Shown: one piece after another, positions 45,833 to 53,951 of the stretch | Layout of the letters: each line of letters begins with the position of its first letter | Position numbering within the stretch: the first letter of the stretch is position 1 | Origin: Chitinophagaceae bacterium | Lineage (GTDB): Bacteria; Bacteroidota; Bacteroidia; Chitinophagales; Chitinophagaceae | Direction: 5' to 3' | Length of the DNA: 64,000 nt | Assembly (NCBI GenBank): GCA_016720745.1 | Contig: JADKKA010000018.1 | Coordinates: 434,001-498,000 of the forward strand | The notes under the pieces: model-generated | The model's database searches: none | What the model saw: only the letters and a program-made list of their open reading frames with translations | Told to the model about the DNA's origin: nothing | Position numbers and translations under genes: made by a program

Positions 45833-46408
45833 TTACATTGATTTTACAAAAAGCTCCTGCATTTTTTTGGCTTCAGTCAGGATGCGGACCGGATTGGGTT
45901 TAAAATCGCGGTACTCTTCTGTCAGAAAATCTTTGGCGGTCAGTTCCTTTCCGTTGGCTTTTACAATGGATTTGAAAGCCAGTCCCTTATTATTATAGTA
46001 AACCCTGGTTTCCCACTCATTCCCCTCTTCTCCTTCATGGGAAAAGTAAAAAAGGAGTTTCCCATCTTTAAAAAGGTACTCTTCATTGGCCTGCAGATGG
46101 GAGGATTTCCGGCTGATATTAATCTTCAGTAATACATTTTTCGGGTTTCTTTCTTCTGCAGGCAGGTGATCCGGGGGATCATCATACCAAAAATCGGTGG
46201 TCTCCAGATAAATGCCAACGGCCGGCCAGCTTCTCCCGTTTTTATTGGCGACCCATTGATTCTGGTACAAGGGACCTTCAAATCCCAGTTCAATGGATTC
46301 GGTGATCTGTTTATTGACCGCAGTATAATGGGTCCTGATATCTGTTTCGGTTTGGGCAGCAGCAAGCAGGGGCCAACTGAAAAGCAGTCCCAGGATGAAT
46401 TTATTCAT
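45833..46408 (-). CDS. Secreted protein of unknown function in the paa cluster
   Basis: 191 aa with signal peptide MNKFILGLLFSWPLLAAAQ. The mature part has WPAVGIYLETTDFWYDDPPD and ANEEYLFKDGKLLFYFSHEG, and resembles small Bacteroidota beta-sandwich proteins without a named function. It sits between paaE (22 nt) and paaA (141 nt), on the same strand. Whether it contributes to phenylacetate use is unknown. Confidence 0.68.
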   Translation of the reverse strand: MNKFILGLLFSWPLLAAAQTETDIRTHYTAVNKQITESIELGFEGPLYQNQWVANKNGRSWPAVGIYLETTDFWYDDPPDHLPAEERNPKNVLLKINISRKSSHLQANEEYLFKDGKLLFYFSHEGEEGNEWETRVYYNNKGLAFKSIVKANGKELTAKDFLTEEYRDFKPNPVRILTEAKKMQELFVKSM

Positions 46409-46430
46409 GATGTATTTTTTGAAAAGCTAA

Positions 46431-47510
46431 TTACCTGATATCAAAGTCAACCACCACTTTTTCTGAAACCGGGTGGCTTTGACAGGTGAGGATAAATCCA
46501 TTGGCCACTTCTTCTTCTTCCAGTCCCCAGTGCACATCCATTTTAACCTCACCTTCCAGTAGTTTGGCCTTGCAGGTACAACACATGCCGCCTTTGCAGG
46601 CATAAGGAAGATCGGCACCCTGCTGTAGTGCAGCATCCAGGATACTGGTATCGCTATTGAAGGATAAACCAAAATCAAAACTTCTGCCATCCAGTTTCAC
46701 AGTGACCCTGCTTTCCGGGCCGCTTGCCGATGCTGTTCCCTTTCTGGCAGCTGTCGCTGTTTGTTGTCCCGGCGAAGTAAAGAGTTCAAAATGGATTTTC
46801 TTTTTATCAATACCGTTGGTTTCCAGGTAATCTTTTACGGTAAAGATCATTTCTTCGGGGCCGCAGAGAAAGCATTCATCCATTTCTTTCAATGCAATCA
46901 GGCTGCTGAGCTCATTCAGTTTATTGTTATCAATTCTGCCGGAATGAATGGCGGAATCGGTTTTTTCCCGGCTCAGTACATGCACCAGGTTGAACCGCTG
47001 CATAAATAGATTCTTCAATGCTTCCAGTTCTTCAAAGAAAATGATGGAAGAGCGGTTGCGGTTACCATAGACCAGGGTGAACTGGCTATGTGGTTCTTTG
47101 CTGAGGGTTGTTTTGATAATAGATAAAACCGGCGTGATCCCACTGCCGGCCGCAAAGGCGATATAATTTTTCCGATTTTCCGGATCCAGAGCAGCATAAA
47201 ACCGGCCAACGGGCTGCATTACTTCGAGGGTATCTCCGGCTTTGAGCTCCTGATTGGCAAAGGAGGAAAATAAACCACCCTCCACTTTTTTAACGGCTAC
47301 CCGCCATTCTTTATCGAGCGGACTGGAACAGATAGAATAGGTTCTTCTTACTTCCTGTCCGCCGATTTGTGTGCGGATAGTAAGACTTTGTCCCTGTGTA
47401 TACTGAAACTGCTCCTGCAGATTAGCGGGGATATCAAATGCAATGGAAACACAGTCAGCTGTTTCCTGTCTGACCTCTTTTACCCGGAGGGGATGAAAGT
47501 GAATGGACAT
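46431..47510 (-). CDS. paaE: Phenylacetyl-CoA epoxidase reductase PaaE
   Basis: 359 aa. Ferredoxin-NADP reductase domain: RRTYSICSSP (FAD), AFAAGSGITPVLSII (NADPH), ECFLCGPEEMI. C-terminal plant-type 2Fe-2S domain with C305, C310, C313 (ACKGGMCCTC) and C343 (FILTCQSHP). It transfers electrons from NADPH to the PaaA di-iron centre. It begins 6 nt after paaR. A low-complexity linker (QQTATAARKGTASASG) separates the two domains. Confidence 0.95.
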   Translation of the reverse strand: MSIHFHPLRVKEVRQETADCVSIAFDIPANLQEQFQYTQGQSLTIRTQIGGQEVRRTYSICSSPLDKEWRVAVKKVEGGLFSSFANQELKAGDTLEVMQPVGRFYAALDPENRKNYIAFAAGSGITPVLSIIKTTLSKEPHSQFTLVYGNRNRSSIIFFEELEALKNLFMQRFNLVHVLSREKTDSAIHSGRIDNNKLNELSSLIALKEMDECFLCGPEEMIFTVKDYLETNGIDKKKIHFELFTSPGQQTATAARKGTASASGPESRVTVKLDGRSFDFGLSFNSDTSILDAALQQGADLPYACKGGMCCTCKAKLLEGEVKMDVHWGLEEEEVANGFILTCQSHPVSEKVVVDFDIR

Positions 47511-47516
47511 GGTTCA

Positions 47517-48107
47517 TTAGGGTTTGCGTAAACCGTCGATCATGATCTTGAGCATATTCTCTTCCAGTTCTTCGGCACTGATCTTGGCCTTACTGCGGTG
47601 CCAGCTTTCAATACCGCTGATGGCGTGGAGGATAATCAATACTGCTGTGGGGGCATCAATTTTCCTGATTTCATTCTTATCGATGCCTTCATTAATGATG
47701 GCGGCAAATTTTTTACGGTAGTTGCGGCGTTGCGACTGAAAATTGGAGAGATAGGGCTCTTCCAGGTGTTTCCATTCCCGGTCGCTCACATATACTTCTT
47801 CATAATTCTCTACCATCTGCCGGATATGGAACCGAAGCAGGTCTTCAATTTTACCAATGGAGTTTTTGCCACTGCTTTCAATGGTCTCCATATTGGTGAA
47901 GAAAATATTGGCAACATCAAAACAAATAGCTTCCAGGATCTCGTTCTTGGAACGGATATGGTTATAAAGACTTGCCGCCTCAATACCGACCATTTCAGCC
48001 AGGTCGCGCATAGAGGTGGCGGCGAAACCTTTTTCCCTGAACATTGCGGCTGCCCTGCGGAGGATCAGCTCTTTCTTGGATGCTTTTTTTCTTGCTGCCT
48101 TTGCCAT
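47517..48107 (-). CDS. paaR: TetR family regulator, likely PaaR
   Basis: 196 aa. N-terminal TetR helix-turn-helix: RRAAAMFREKGFAATSMRDL, then AEMVGIEAASLYNHIRSKNE. The C-terminal ligand domain is typical of the PaaR / YsiA-like branch (SDREWKHLEEPYLSNFQSQR). As the first gene of the paa cluster, 6 nt from paaE, it probably represses paa genes and is released by phenylacetyl-CoA or a related acyl-CoA; this ligand is inferred from context. It diverges from the pfkB-type gene across 114 nt. Confidence 0.85.
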   Translation of the reverse strand: MAKAARKKASKKELILRRAAAMFREKGFAATSMRDLAEMVGIEAASLYNHIRSKNEILEAICFDVANIFFTNMETIESSGKNSIGKIEDLLRFHIRQMVENYEEVYVSDREWKHLEEPYLSNFQSQRRNYRKKFAAIINEGIDKNEIRKIDAPTAVLIILHAISGIESWHRSKAKISAEELEENMLKIMIDGLRKP

Positions 48108-48221
48108 ATATCAAAGATAATATTAATTAATTATCACTCATCGTTCTCACTGCCCTCCCTGATTGGCCAATTAGCTGTAATATTGCGTCCGGAAAACGTA
48201 TTAAGCAATCAAATTCAATCC

Positions 48222-49145
48222 ATGTCACTGATCACCGTAGGCACCATGGCCTTCGACGCCATTGAAACCCCATTTGGGAAAACAGACAAGATCGTGGGAG
48301 GCTCAGCTACTTATGTAGCATATGCCGCCAGCAACTTTGTAAAACCGGTGCAACAGGTTTCGATTGTAGGATATGATTTTCCCACTGAAGAAATGGATGA
48401 ATTAAAGCGCCGTGGTGTGCAGCTGGATGGTGTGGAGATTGTACCGGATAAGAAATCTTTTTTCTGGAGCGGCCGCTACCACGAAGACATGAACAGCCGG
48501 GATACCCTGGTCACTGATTTGAATGTACTGGCAGATTTCAACCCTAAAATACCGGATAGTTACCAGGGATCGGAATTCCTGATGCTGGGTAACCTGCATC
48601 CTTCCACCCAGTTGAGCGTGATTCAGCAAATGAAGGAGCGCCCGAAACTGGTGGCCATGGATACCATGAATTTCTGGATGGCATCAGCCTTGCCCGAACT
48701 GACGGAAGTGCTGAAGCATGTGGATATGCTGATTGTGAATGATGCGGAAGCCAGGGAACTGACGGCTCTTTTTTCACTGGTAAAAGCGGCTAAAGCCATT
48801 ATGAAGATGGGCCCCCGTTACCTGATCATCAAGAAAGGAGAACATGGTGCGCTGCTGTTTCATGGTGATGATGTATTCTTTGCTGCTGCATTGCCGCTGG
48901 AAGATGTATTTGATCCGACCGGAGCCGGTGACACATTTGCCGGAGGTTTTATGGGACATATCGCCCGTACCGGAGATATTTCATTTGAAAATATGAAACG
49001 AGGCATCATCGTTGGATCAGCCATGGCCAGTTTCTGTGTAGAGAAATTCGGGCCTACCCGTCTGAAAGAAGTTACAAAGCCCGAGATTGATGCAAGGATT
49101 CAACTGTTCAAAGACCTGGTGAATTTTGATATTGAACTGGAATAA
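48222..49145 (+). CDS. PfkB family carbohydrate kinase
   Basis: 307 aa from the ATG at 48222 (MSLITVGTMAFDAIETPFGK). An open frame extends 600 nt further upstream but only through the antisense of paaR, so it is rejected. Ribokinase-type motifs: GGSATYVAYAASN near the N-terminus, and FDPTGAGDTFAGGFMGHIA with the catalytic base D237 and anion hole. The sugar or nucleoside substrate is not evident. Often annotated simply as sugar kinase. Confidence 0.88.
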   Translation: MSLITVGTMAFDAIETPFGKTDKIVGGSATYVAYAASNFVKPVQQVSIVGYDFPTEEMDELKRRGVQLDGVEIVPDKKSFFWSGRYHEDMNSRDTLVTDLNVLADFNPKIPDSYQGSEFLMLGNLHPSTQLSVIQQMKERPKLVAMDTMNFWMASALPELTEVLKHVDMLIVNDAEARELTALFSLVKAAKAIMKMGPRYLIIKKGEHGALLFHGDDVFFAAALPLEDVFDPTGAGDTFAGGFMGHIARTGDISFENMKRGIIVGSAMASFCVEKFGPTRLKEVTKPEIDARIQLFKDLVNFDIELE

Positions 49146-49184
49146 GGCATCTCTTTACTGCATCATCCCTGATACAATTTTGCA

Positions 49185-50891
49185 TTATTGCATCCTTGCT
49201 GCGAGCACGATCATTTTTTTGATCCGCTCCACCTGACCTTTCCCATTGAATAATTCAGCCAGCACTACATAATTACCAGCCGGTAATTTTTTGCCTGTAT
49301 CACTCAGACCATCCCAATTCCAGCTGCCACTGATACCCAGCAATACATTCCTGGCCAGGAATTTCACCGGTCTGCCTGCTATATCAAAAACGGTGATACT
49401 GGCCATATAACCGGGTTCTGCTACCTCGTAGCTGATGCTGGTAATATCATCCACGCCATCATTGTCAGGAGAAAAAAGCGAAGGACTAACGGATAAGTTC
49501 GCTGAGATACTATTTTGGATTTTATATTGCGAATTCCGGTAAGAGGGAGTACCATACCCCGCCGTAGAGGCAGCACTATGCCAGTTGCCAGGTTCATTGG
49601 ATGGACCAGCCGGGTCAATTCTTTCCAGTGCCACTCCTTCCGGATTATCAATCAGCTTAAAATGCCAGTCATCTTTATAATGTACTTCGTCCAGGATATT
49701 TCCTTGCGCATCAAGTGTGATAACATCCCCTTCATCATCCGGAAAAGTCGGTGGTGCATCGATCGGTAGCACCAGGTCCGGATTTTTCACGAGGTAAAAT
49801 TGGGTGAGTCGTACCGGGTCACTGGTCGCTACAAGATGCTCATCCGGGAAAACATAAAACGGCACAGGACTAAGCATTTTGATGGAACTGATGGCACCGC
49901 TGCTGTTTCGATTGGCAATAAACAAACGGGATGCGTCCAATATCCTATTCCCATGATTCAGGAACTCCACATAATCATAGGCATTTGATTTGGGATTGAA
50001 TAATATTTCATTGATGATCCACTCACCGGTTACAGGATCAGTTGGAATACCCGTACGGACTTTGTTCTGGTTGCCGATACTATTGCCCCGGCAATCTTTG
50101 ATATTAGCAGCCGTGATGGTATAAATTTTATCTGCCAGTAATGCGGGATTAATTTTTAACTGCACCTGCTGAAAGAGCGGGGGCAGACAAATAGCTGATA
50201 CAATATTGATTCCTCCATCTGCCGTATAGTTTCCGGGCTGTGCTGCCAGTAAGCTGTCTACCGGTTCATCAAATACCAGCACGATGGTAATGCTGTCAGT
50301 ACTGTAGGCGCTTTTTAAACCAGGTCCGGTTTGATCGGTAAGCAGGGCATCTGTCGCATTTTTTTTCCCGGGACTACCTCCGCTTGCATGGCTGCTGGCT
50401 ATCCAGTTGCTGCTGCCGGTACAGGGAAGCCGGGGATCAATCATCTCCAGCGACCAGCCGCCGTCCTTTTTTAATTCATTCCGGTACCAGCCCGACTGAT
50501 AATTTACGGCATGCATCATGCGCCCGTTGACAGTACGCAGGTAAATCTGATCGCCATCATTATCCAGTGATGGGAAGCTGGTAACAGAAATTGTGCTGCC
50601 CCAGACAGATAATGCTGCAACTGCACTGCTGCTGCAGACAATCAAAAAACTATCGGGTTGCAGGGTAAAGGCTGGCATTGGTCCGCTGAGACTGGTGAGA
50701 TCCCCGATTCGCCAGCCTTGTAACTGGATGGCAGTACTGGATACATTCTTCAGTTCAATCCATTCTGCATTGGGTAAACCAACTACCGGAGCAGGATCAG
50801 CCATGATTTCCGTAATCAGTACATCATACCGGTTCTGTGCATGCAAACAAACAGGTGTAAGTAAGATCAGTAATAAGTATATTTTTTTCAT
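49185..50891 (-). CDS. Secreted lamin-tail domain protein
   Basis: 568 aa from the ATG at 50891, which opens MKKIYLLLILLTPVCLHAQ; the longer frame is rejected. Two lamin-tail (LTD) modules: residues about 22-130 (DVLITEIMADPAPVVGLPNA, then EWIELKNVSSTAIQLQGWRI) and about 290-430 (EWIINEILFNPKSNAYDYVE). A beta domain between them resembles SbsA Ig (DSITIVLVFDEPVD). The C-terminus is a FlgD-Ig-like segment (LFSPDNDGVDDITSISYEVA, then GKKLPAGNYVVLAELFNGKG) as in gliding/T9SS-linked proteins. Surface protein; precise role unknown. Confidence 0.85.
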   Translation of the reverse strand: MKKIYLLLILLTPVCLHAQNRYDVLITEIMADPAPVVGLPNAEWIELKNVSSTAIQLQGWRIGDLTSLSGPMPAFTLQPDSFLIVCSSSAVAALSVWGSTISVTSFPSLDNDGDQIYLRTVNGRMMHAVNYQSGWYRNELKKDGGWSLEMIDPRLPCTGSSNWIASSHASGGSPGKKNATDALLTDQTGPGLKSAYSTDSITIVLVFDEPVDSLLAAQPGNYTADGGINIVSAICLPPLFQQVQLKINPALLADKIYTITAANIKDCRGNSIGNQNKVRTGIPTDPVTGEWIINEILFNPKSNAYDYVEFLNHGNRILDASRLFIANRNSSGAISSIKMLSPVPFYVFPDEHLVATSDPVRLTQFYLVKNPDLVLPIDAPPTFPDDEGDVITLDAQGNILDEVHYKDDWHFKLIDNPEGVALERIDPAGPSNEPGNWHSAASTAGYGTPSYRNSQYKIQNSISANLSVSPSLFSPDNDGVDDITSISYEVAEPGYMASITVFDIAGRPVKFLARNVLLGISGSWNWDGLSDTGKKLPAGNYVVLAELFNGKGQVERIKKMIVLAARMQ

Positions 50892-50968
50892 GAAATGAAA
50901 ATAGAAAGGCCATTCCCTGAAACCATGGGATAAAAACGGCTGTAAACAGTGAAAAACAACAGTCATTA

Positions 50969-51000
50969 TTTGGTGGAAAAACAACGGGCATCTACATTTG
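50969..51000 (+). promoter_or_regulatory. Bacteroidota-type promoter of the candidate small RNA
   Basis: TTTG at 50969-50972, a 20-nt spacer, then TACATTTG at 50993-51000, a full match to TAnnTTTG. The spacing fits the -33/-7 pattern of the Bacteroidota housekeeping sigma factor. No ORF starts immediately downstream. Confidence 0.7.
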
Positions 51001-51003
51001 TAA

Positions 51004-51159
51004 TCTGTCAGGCATTGAAAAGACAGACGAAATAACAGATGAGATATACAAAACATACAAAACGCACTAAGAAACATTCCTGAGGGAGGTTTGCAGCGTT
51101 ATGTATGTACAACATAAAAGTTTAGCAGGCCTTCCCTAACCGGAAGGCCTGTTTTTTTT
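51004..51159 (+). ncRNA. Candidate small structured RNA upstream of asd
   Basis: About 155 nt bounded by a consensus promoter and a strong terminator, with no start-to-stop reading frame of note. Predicted helices: TCTGTC/GACAGA (51004-51027); a composite stem of ACATAC/GTATGT (51053-51058 with 51103-51108), AACGC/GCGTT (51061-51065 with 51096-51100) and AAACATTCC/GGGAGGTTT (51072-51080 with 51084-51092); and the terminator hairpin. No known riboswitch class is recognised. It could be a free sRNA or an attenuated leader of asd. Confidence 0.6.
51126..51159 (+). terminator. Rho-independent terminator 87 nt before asd
   Basis: A perfect 10-bp stem CAGGCCTTCC / GGAAGGCCTG with loop CTAACC is followed by eight T. 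No plus-strand protein gene lies upstream, so it must end a non-coding transcript or an asd leader. Confidence 0.93.
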
Positions 51160-51215
51160 CCTGATGTTTTCAGGGATCAAAGGGTTGATAAAATCTATTT
51201 ATTCATTTAAAAATT

Positions 51216-51239
51216 CCTCCCTTTAGGGAGGCAGGAGGA
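51216..51239 (+). promoter_or_regulatory. Leader hairpin and Shine-Dalgarno of asd
   Basis: CCTCCC (51216-51221) pairs with GGGAGG (51226-51231). A strong AGGAGGA follows at 51233-51239, 7 nt before the ATG. CCTCC could instead pair with the AGGAGG, giving an alternative fold that hides it. A canonical Shine-Dalgarno is uncommon in Bacteroidota. Confidence 0.45.
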
Positions 51240-51246
51240 TCATCAA

Positions 51247-52254
51247 ATGAAAGTTGCAGTGGTAGGTGCCACAGGTTTAGTTGGCACCAAAATGCTCCAG
51301 GTACTGGCGGAAAGAAATTTTCCCGTAACTACACTTATTCCGGTAGCATCAGAAAAATCAGTGGGTAAGGAAGTGGAATTTAAGGGGAATAAGTATAAGG
51401 TGGTAAGCATGACCGATGCCATTGCAGCCAAACCGGCAGTCGCTATCTTTTCTGCTGGTGGTGGTACTTCGCTGGAATGGGCTCCTCAGTTTGCAGCGGC
51501 GGGCATTACCGTGATTGATAATTCTTCTGCCTGGCGGATGGATCCCAGCAAACCCCTGGTGGTACCTGAGATCAATGCAGATTTGCTGACAGCGGATGAT
51601 AAAATCATTGCCAATCCGAATTGCTCTACCATTCAGATGGTAGTAGCACTCAACCCGCTTCATAAAAAATACGGTATCAAAAGAGTGGTGGTGAGTACTT
51701 ACCAGAGTGTAACCGGTACCGGTGTAAAAGCTGTGGAGCAATTGCATGGCGAAAGGGCCAAAGAAGTAAAAGGAGAGAATAGCGATTACCCCATGGCTTA
51801 TAAATATCCGATTGATCTGAATGTAATTCCACAGATTGATGTATTCCTTGACAATGGATACACCAAGGAAGAAATGAAGATGGTGAAGGAAACCTGTAAG
51901 ATCATGCGCGATGATTCAATCCGGGTCACTGCGACCACAGTAAGAATTCCGGTGATGGGTGGTCACAGTGAAAGTGTGAATGTGGAATTTGCAAATGACT
52001 TCGATCTGGCTGAAGTAAAATCCATTCTCTCTGCGGCACCCGGTGTGGTGGTGGTTGATGACCCGGCTACCCAGCAATATCCCATGCCAATGGATGCGCA
52101 TGAAAAGGATGATGTATTTGTCGGCAGACTTCGCCGCGATGAAAGCCAGCCCAATACCCTCAATATGTGGGTGGTGAGTGATAACCTGCGGAAGGGTGCT
52201 GCTACCAATGCGGTACAGATTGCGGAGTATTTGGCAGGGAAGGGGTTATTGTGA
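51247..52254 (+). CDS. asd: Aspartate-semialdehyde dehydrogenase
   Basis: 335 aa. N-terminal NADP-binding loop VVGATGLVGTKMLQVLAERN, active-site Cys126 in IANPNCSTIQM, and the substrate/His region VRIPVMGGHSESVNVEF. Length and order match the Gram-positive-like/archaeal-like short Asd common in Bacteroidota. It reduces aspartyl phosphate to the semialdehyde for lysine/diaminopimelate, threonine and methionine synthesis. It has a good Shine-Dalgarno and lies behind a candidate RNA element. Confidence 0.95.
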   Translation: MKVAVVGATGLVGTKMLQVLAERNFPVTTLIPVASEKSVGKEVEFKGNKYKVVSMTDAIAAKPAVAIFSAGGGTSLEWAPQFAAAGITVIDNSSAWRMDPSKPLVVPEINADLLTADDKIIANPNCSTIQMVVALNPLHKKYGIKRVVVSTYQSVTGTGVKAVEQLHGERAKEVKGENSDYPMAYKYPIDLNVIPQIDVFLDNGYTKEEMKMVKETCKIMRDDSIRVTATTVRIPVMGGHSESVNVEFANDFDLAEVKSILSAAPGVVVVDDPATQQYPMPMDAHEKDDVFVGRLRRDESQPNTLNMWVVSDNLRKGAATNAVQIAEYLAGKGLL

Positions 52255-52283
52255 TCATACAGGGGGCTAAAGATTTTGCTAAG

Positions 52284-52465
52284 CTCGAAGAGTCCTTTGG
52301 ACAAAATGAGAGAGATTTAACCGCGAAGACGCCAGGGCGCGAAGGGATTTTTGCGTTCTTATCGGGAGAGATTCACCGCAGAGAACGGGAGGAAGCTGAG
52401 TTTACGCAGAGAGATTTAACCCTGCCTGCCGGCAGGCAGGCGCAAAGGCGCAAAGGCGCGAAGAG
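52284..52465. repeat. Dispersed mosaic repeat with 20-bp palindrome
   Basis: Contains the 31-nt block shared exactly with 16049-16079, copies of ACCGC(A/G)AAG- and GCGCAAAG-type units, and the perfect palindrome CCTGCCTGCCGGCAGGCAGG at 52421-52440. It fills most of the 290-nt gap between asd and the DUF2461 gene. Not coding. Confidence 0.85.
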
Positions 52466-52544
52466 AGATTCTTTGTGTTCTTAGTGCCTTTGTGGGAAAT
52501 ATTTTAAATTTCTCTCTCCTCTGAAATAACCTTGCTACACAGTA

Positions 52545-53213
52545 TTACTCCACTCCCTGGTTAATAAATGCAATCAGCGGTTGCAATGCTTCAAATGCGG
52601 CAACCGTTTTCTTTACCAGGTCTTTTGATGTGAGGTCGGTATTGCTAAGTGGCGCCATCGCGATATAAGATTTCAGTTTCAGGTATTCCGCAGCCGGATT
52701 ATCGGCTTCAAAACCTTTTGGTACCCGGCTGAGCAGGTATTCCGGATTTTTGTTGAGCCCATTGTAAACCCCACTGAATTTTTTGGATGATAAAATCTTT
52801 TTAAAAGCAGGAAGGTTATAATCAATCTCCTGTCTGATTTTCTTCAGCACTTCCGGTTCCGGCATATAAATACCACCTCCGGTAAAACAACTGCCGGGTT
52901 CCAGGTGAAAATAATAGCCAGCAGTATTCCAGGCTTTCTTTCCGCCCTTATTGATACTGGCGCCGAAATTGGTTTTATAAGGAGATTTATCTTTTGAAAA
53001 ACGGGTATCCCTGTTGATCCGAAACATACAGTCCTTGGCCAGCAATCCACTGATACCCGGATCTTTTTTACCATGCTGATCAATCACCTGCTGAATAAAA
53101 GCCGCAAAATCAGCCTTGGCCGCTTCATATTTTTTCCGGTGCAGGTCAAACCAGGGTTTGTGATTGTTCTTTTTGAGCTCTTTCAGGAAGTTAATAGTAG
53201 CCGTTTGCAACAT
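52545..53213 (-). CDS. DUF2461 family protein
   Basis: 222 aa. Family signatures: FLKELKKNNHKPWFDLHRKK near the N-terminus, DCMFRINRDTRFSKDKSPYK and NFGASINKGGKK in the middle, then AGYYFHLEPGSCFTGGGIYM. DUF2461 (TIGR02453) proteins are cytoplasmic and of unknown biochemical function. Single gene, about 70 nt downstream of the HNH-type gene on the same strand. Confidence 0.9.
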   Translation of the reverse strand: MLQTATINFLKELKKNNHKPWFDLHRKKYEAAKADFAAFIQQVIDQHGKKDPGISGLLAKDCMFRINRDTRFSKDKSPYKTNFGASINKGGKKAWNTAGYYFHLEPGSCFTGGGIYMPEPEVLKKIRQEIDYNLPAFKKILSSKKFSGVYNGLNKNPEYLLSRVPKGFEADNPAAEYLKLKSYIAMAPLSNTDLTSKDLVKKTVAAFEALQPLIAFINQGVE

Positions 53214-53282
53214 GTTCAGTATTTAGGCAATGAAGATAGGAAAGCTTTGTACGAAGTAAAAGCAGTTGCAAACAATATCAGA

Positions 53283-53843
53283 TCAAATCCTGCTCCAGTT
53301 TTCTCCGCTTTTGATACGGTACAGGGTCATTTCACTCACCCCGTAACGGGCTGCCAGTTTTTTCATGGTGAGTTTACGTTTCGGATCGCCAATTATTTTT
53401 TTGATCTGTTTCACCTGTGCCGCTGTTAACTTCAGCCCCACAATACGGGTTGCTTGTATTTTACGGTAGGCGATCTTACCCGGACTTTTTTGCTGATGTG
53501 CAGTCATCTCTTCGGCTGTAGCCCAGCGAAGATTTTGAATCCTGTTATCCTGTTTCTGGTGATTGAGATGGATGACATAGTGCTGATTCCGGGATGGTTT
53601 TTTTAAAAAGAGTTTGGCGATTTCCCGGTGCAGATAGAGTGTTCCTTTTTCTCCGGGACGGTGCAGGTTCAGTGTGCGGTATCCGGTGGTGAGGGAGCCC
53701 TTTAATAATTTTCCATCGGCCGTAAGGTCTGTTTGGTAACTGGCGAGTCTGCCCCTGCTGGATACCGCATACCGGTTCCTTTGTTTTTTCCAGCCGGGAA
53801 AGCTCAGTTGTTTCCAGCTTTCGCCGGATAAGCTCCTGATCAT
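53283..53843 (-). CDS. NUMOD4/HNH-type protein with C-terminal helix-turn-helix
   Basis: 186 aa. NUMOD4-like opening (ESWKQLSFPGWKKQRNRYAV, then SSRGRLASY). HNH_3-like core with LHREIAKLFLKKPSRNQHYV and IHLNHQKQDNRIQNLRWAT. The C-terminus is a helix-turn-helix (LTMKKLAARYGVSEMTLYRI). This architecture is common in phage and intron homing endonucleases but here it stands alone between housekeeping genes. Isoleucine replaces the usual Asn before the central His, so nuclease activity is uncertain. Confidence 0.75.
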   Translation of the reverse strand: MIRSLSGESWKQLSFPGWKKQRNRYAVSSRGRLASYQTDLTADGKLLKGSLTTGYRTLNLHRPGEKGTLYLHREIAKLFLKKPSRNQHYVIHLNHQKQDNRIQNLRWATAEEMTAHQQKSPGKIAYRKIQATRIVGLKLTAAQVKQIKKIIGDPKRKLTMKKLAARYGVSEMTLYRIKSGENWSRI

Positions 53844-53951
53844 ACAATAAGGTTTTAGTCCTGGTAATGGATACCATTGCTAAAGGGGGCGAATCAGGTT
53901 TATCAGGGGGATGGTGAAATGAAGTTAGATCATTTTAATACCTCTTTCCAA

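Noticed and set aside
48116..48135. GATAAT-n8-ATTATC between paaR and the kinase gene as a PaaR operator
   Set aside because: Arms are only six AT-rich bases in an AT-rich spacer; expected by chance and the centre is not symmetric.
47598..48221. Long upstream extension of the PfkB kinase reading frame
   Set aside because: It runs antisense through paaR; the ribokinase fold starts at the ATG at 48222.
51004..51159. Lysine riboswitch or 6S RNA upstream of asd
   Set aside because: The sequence lacks the five-helix lysine-riboswitch core, and the 5' and 3' ends do not pair as in 6S RNA.
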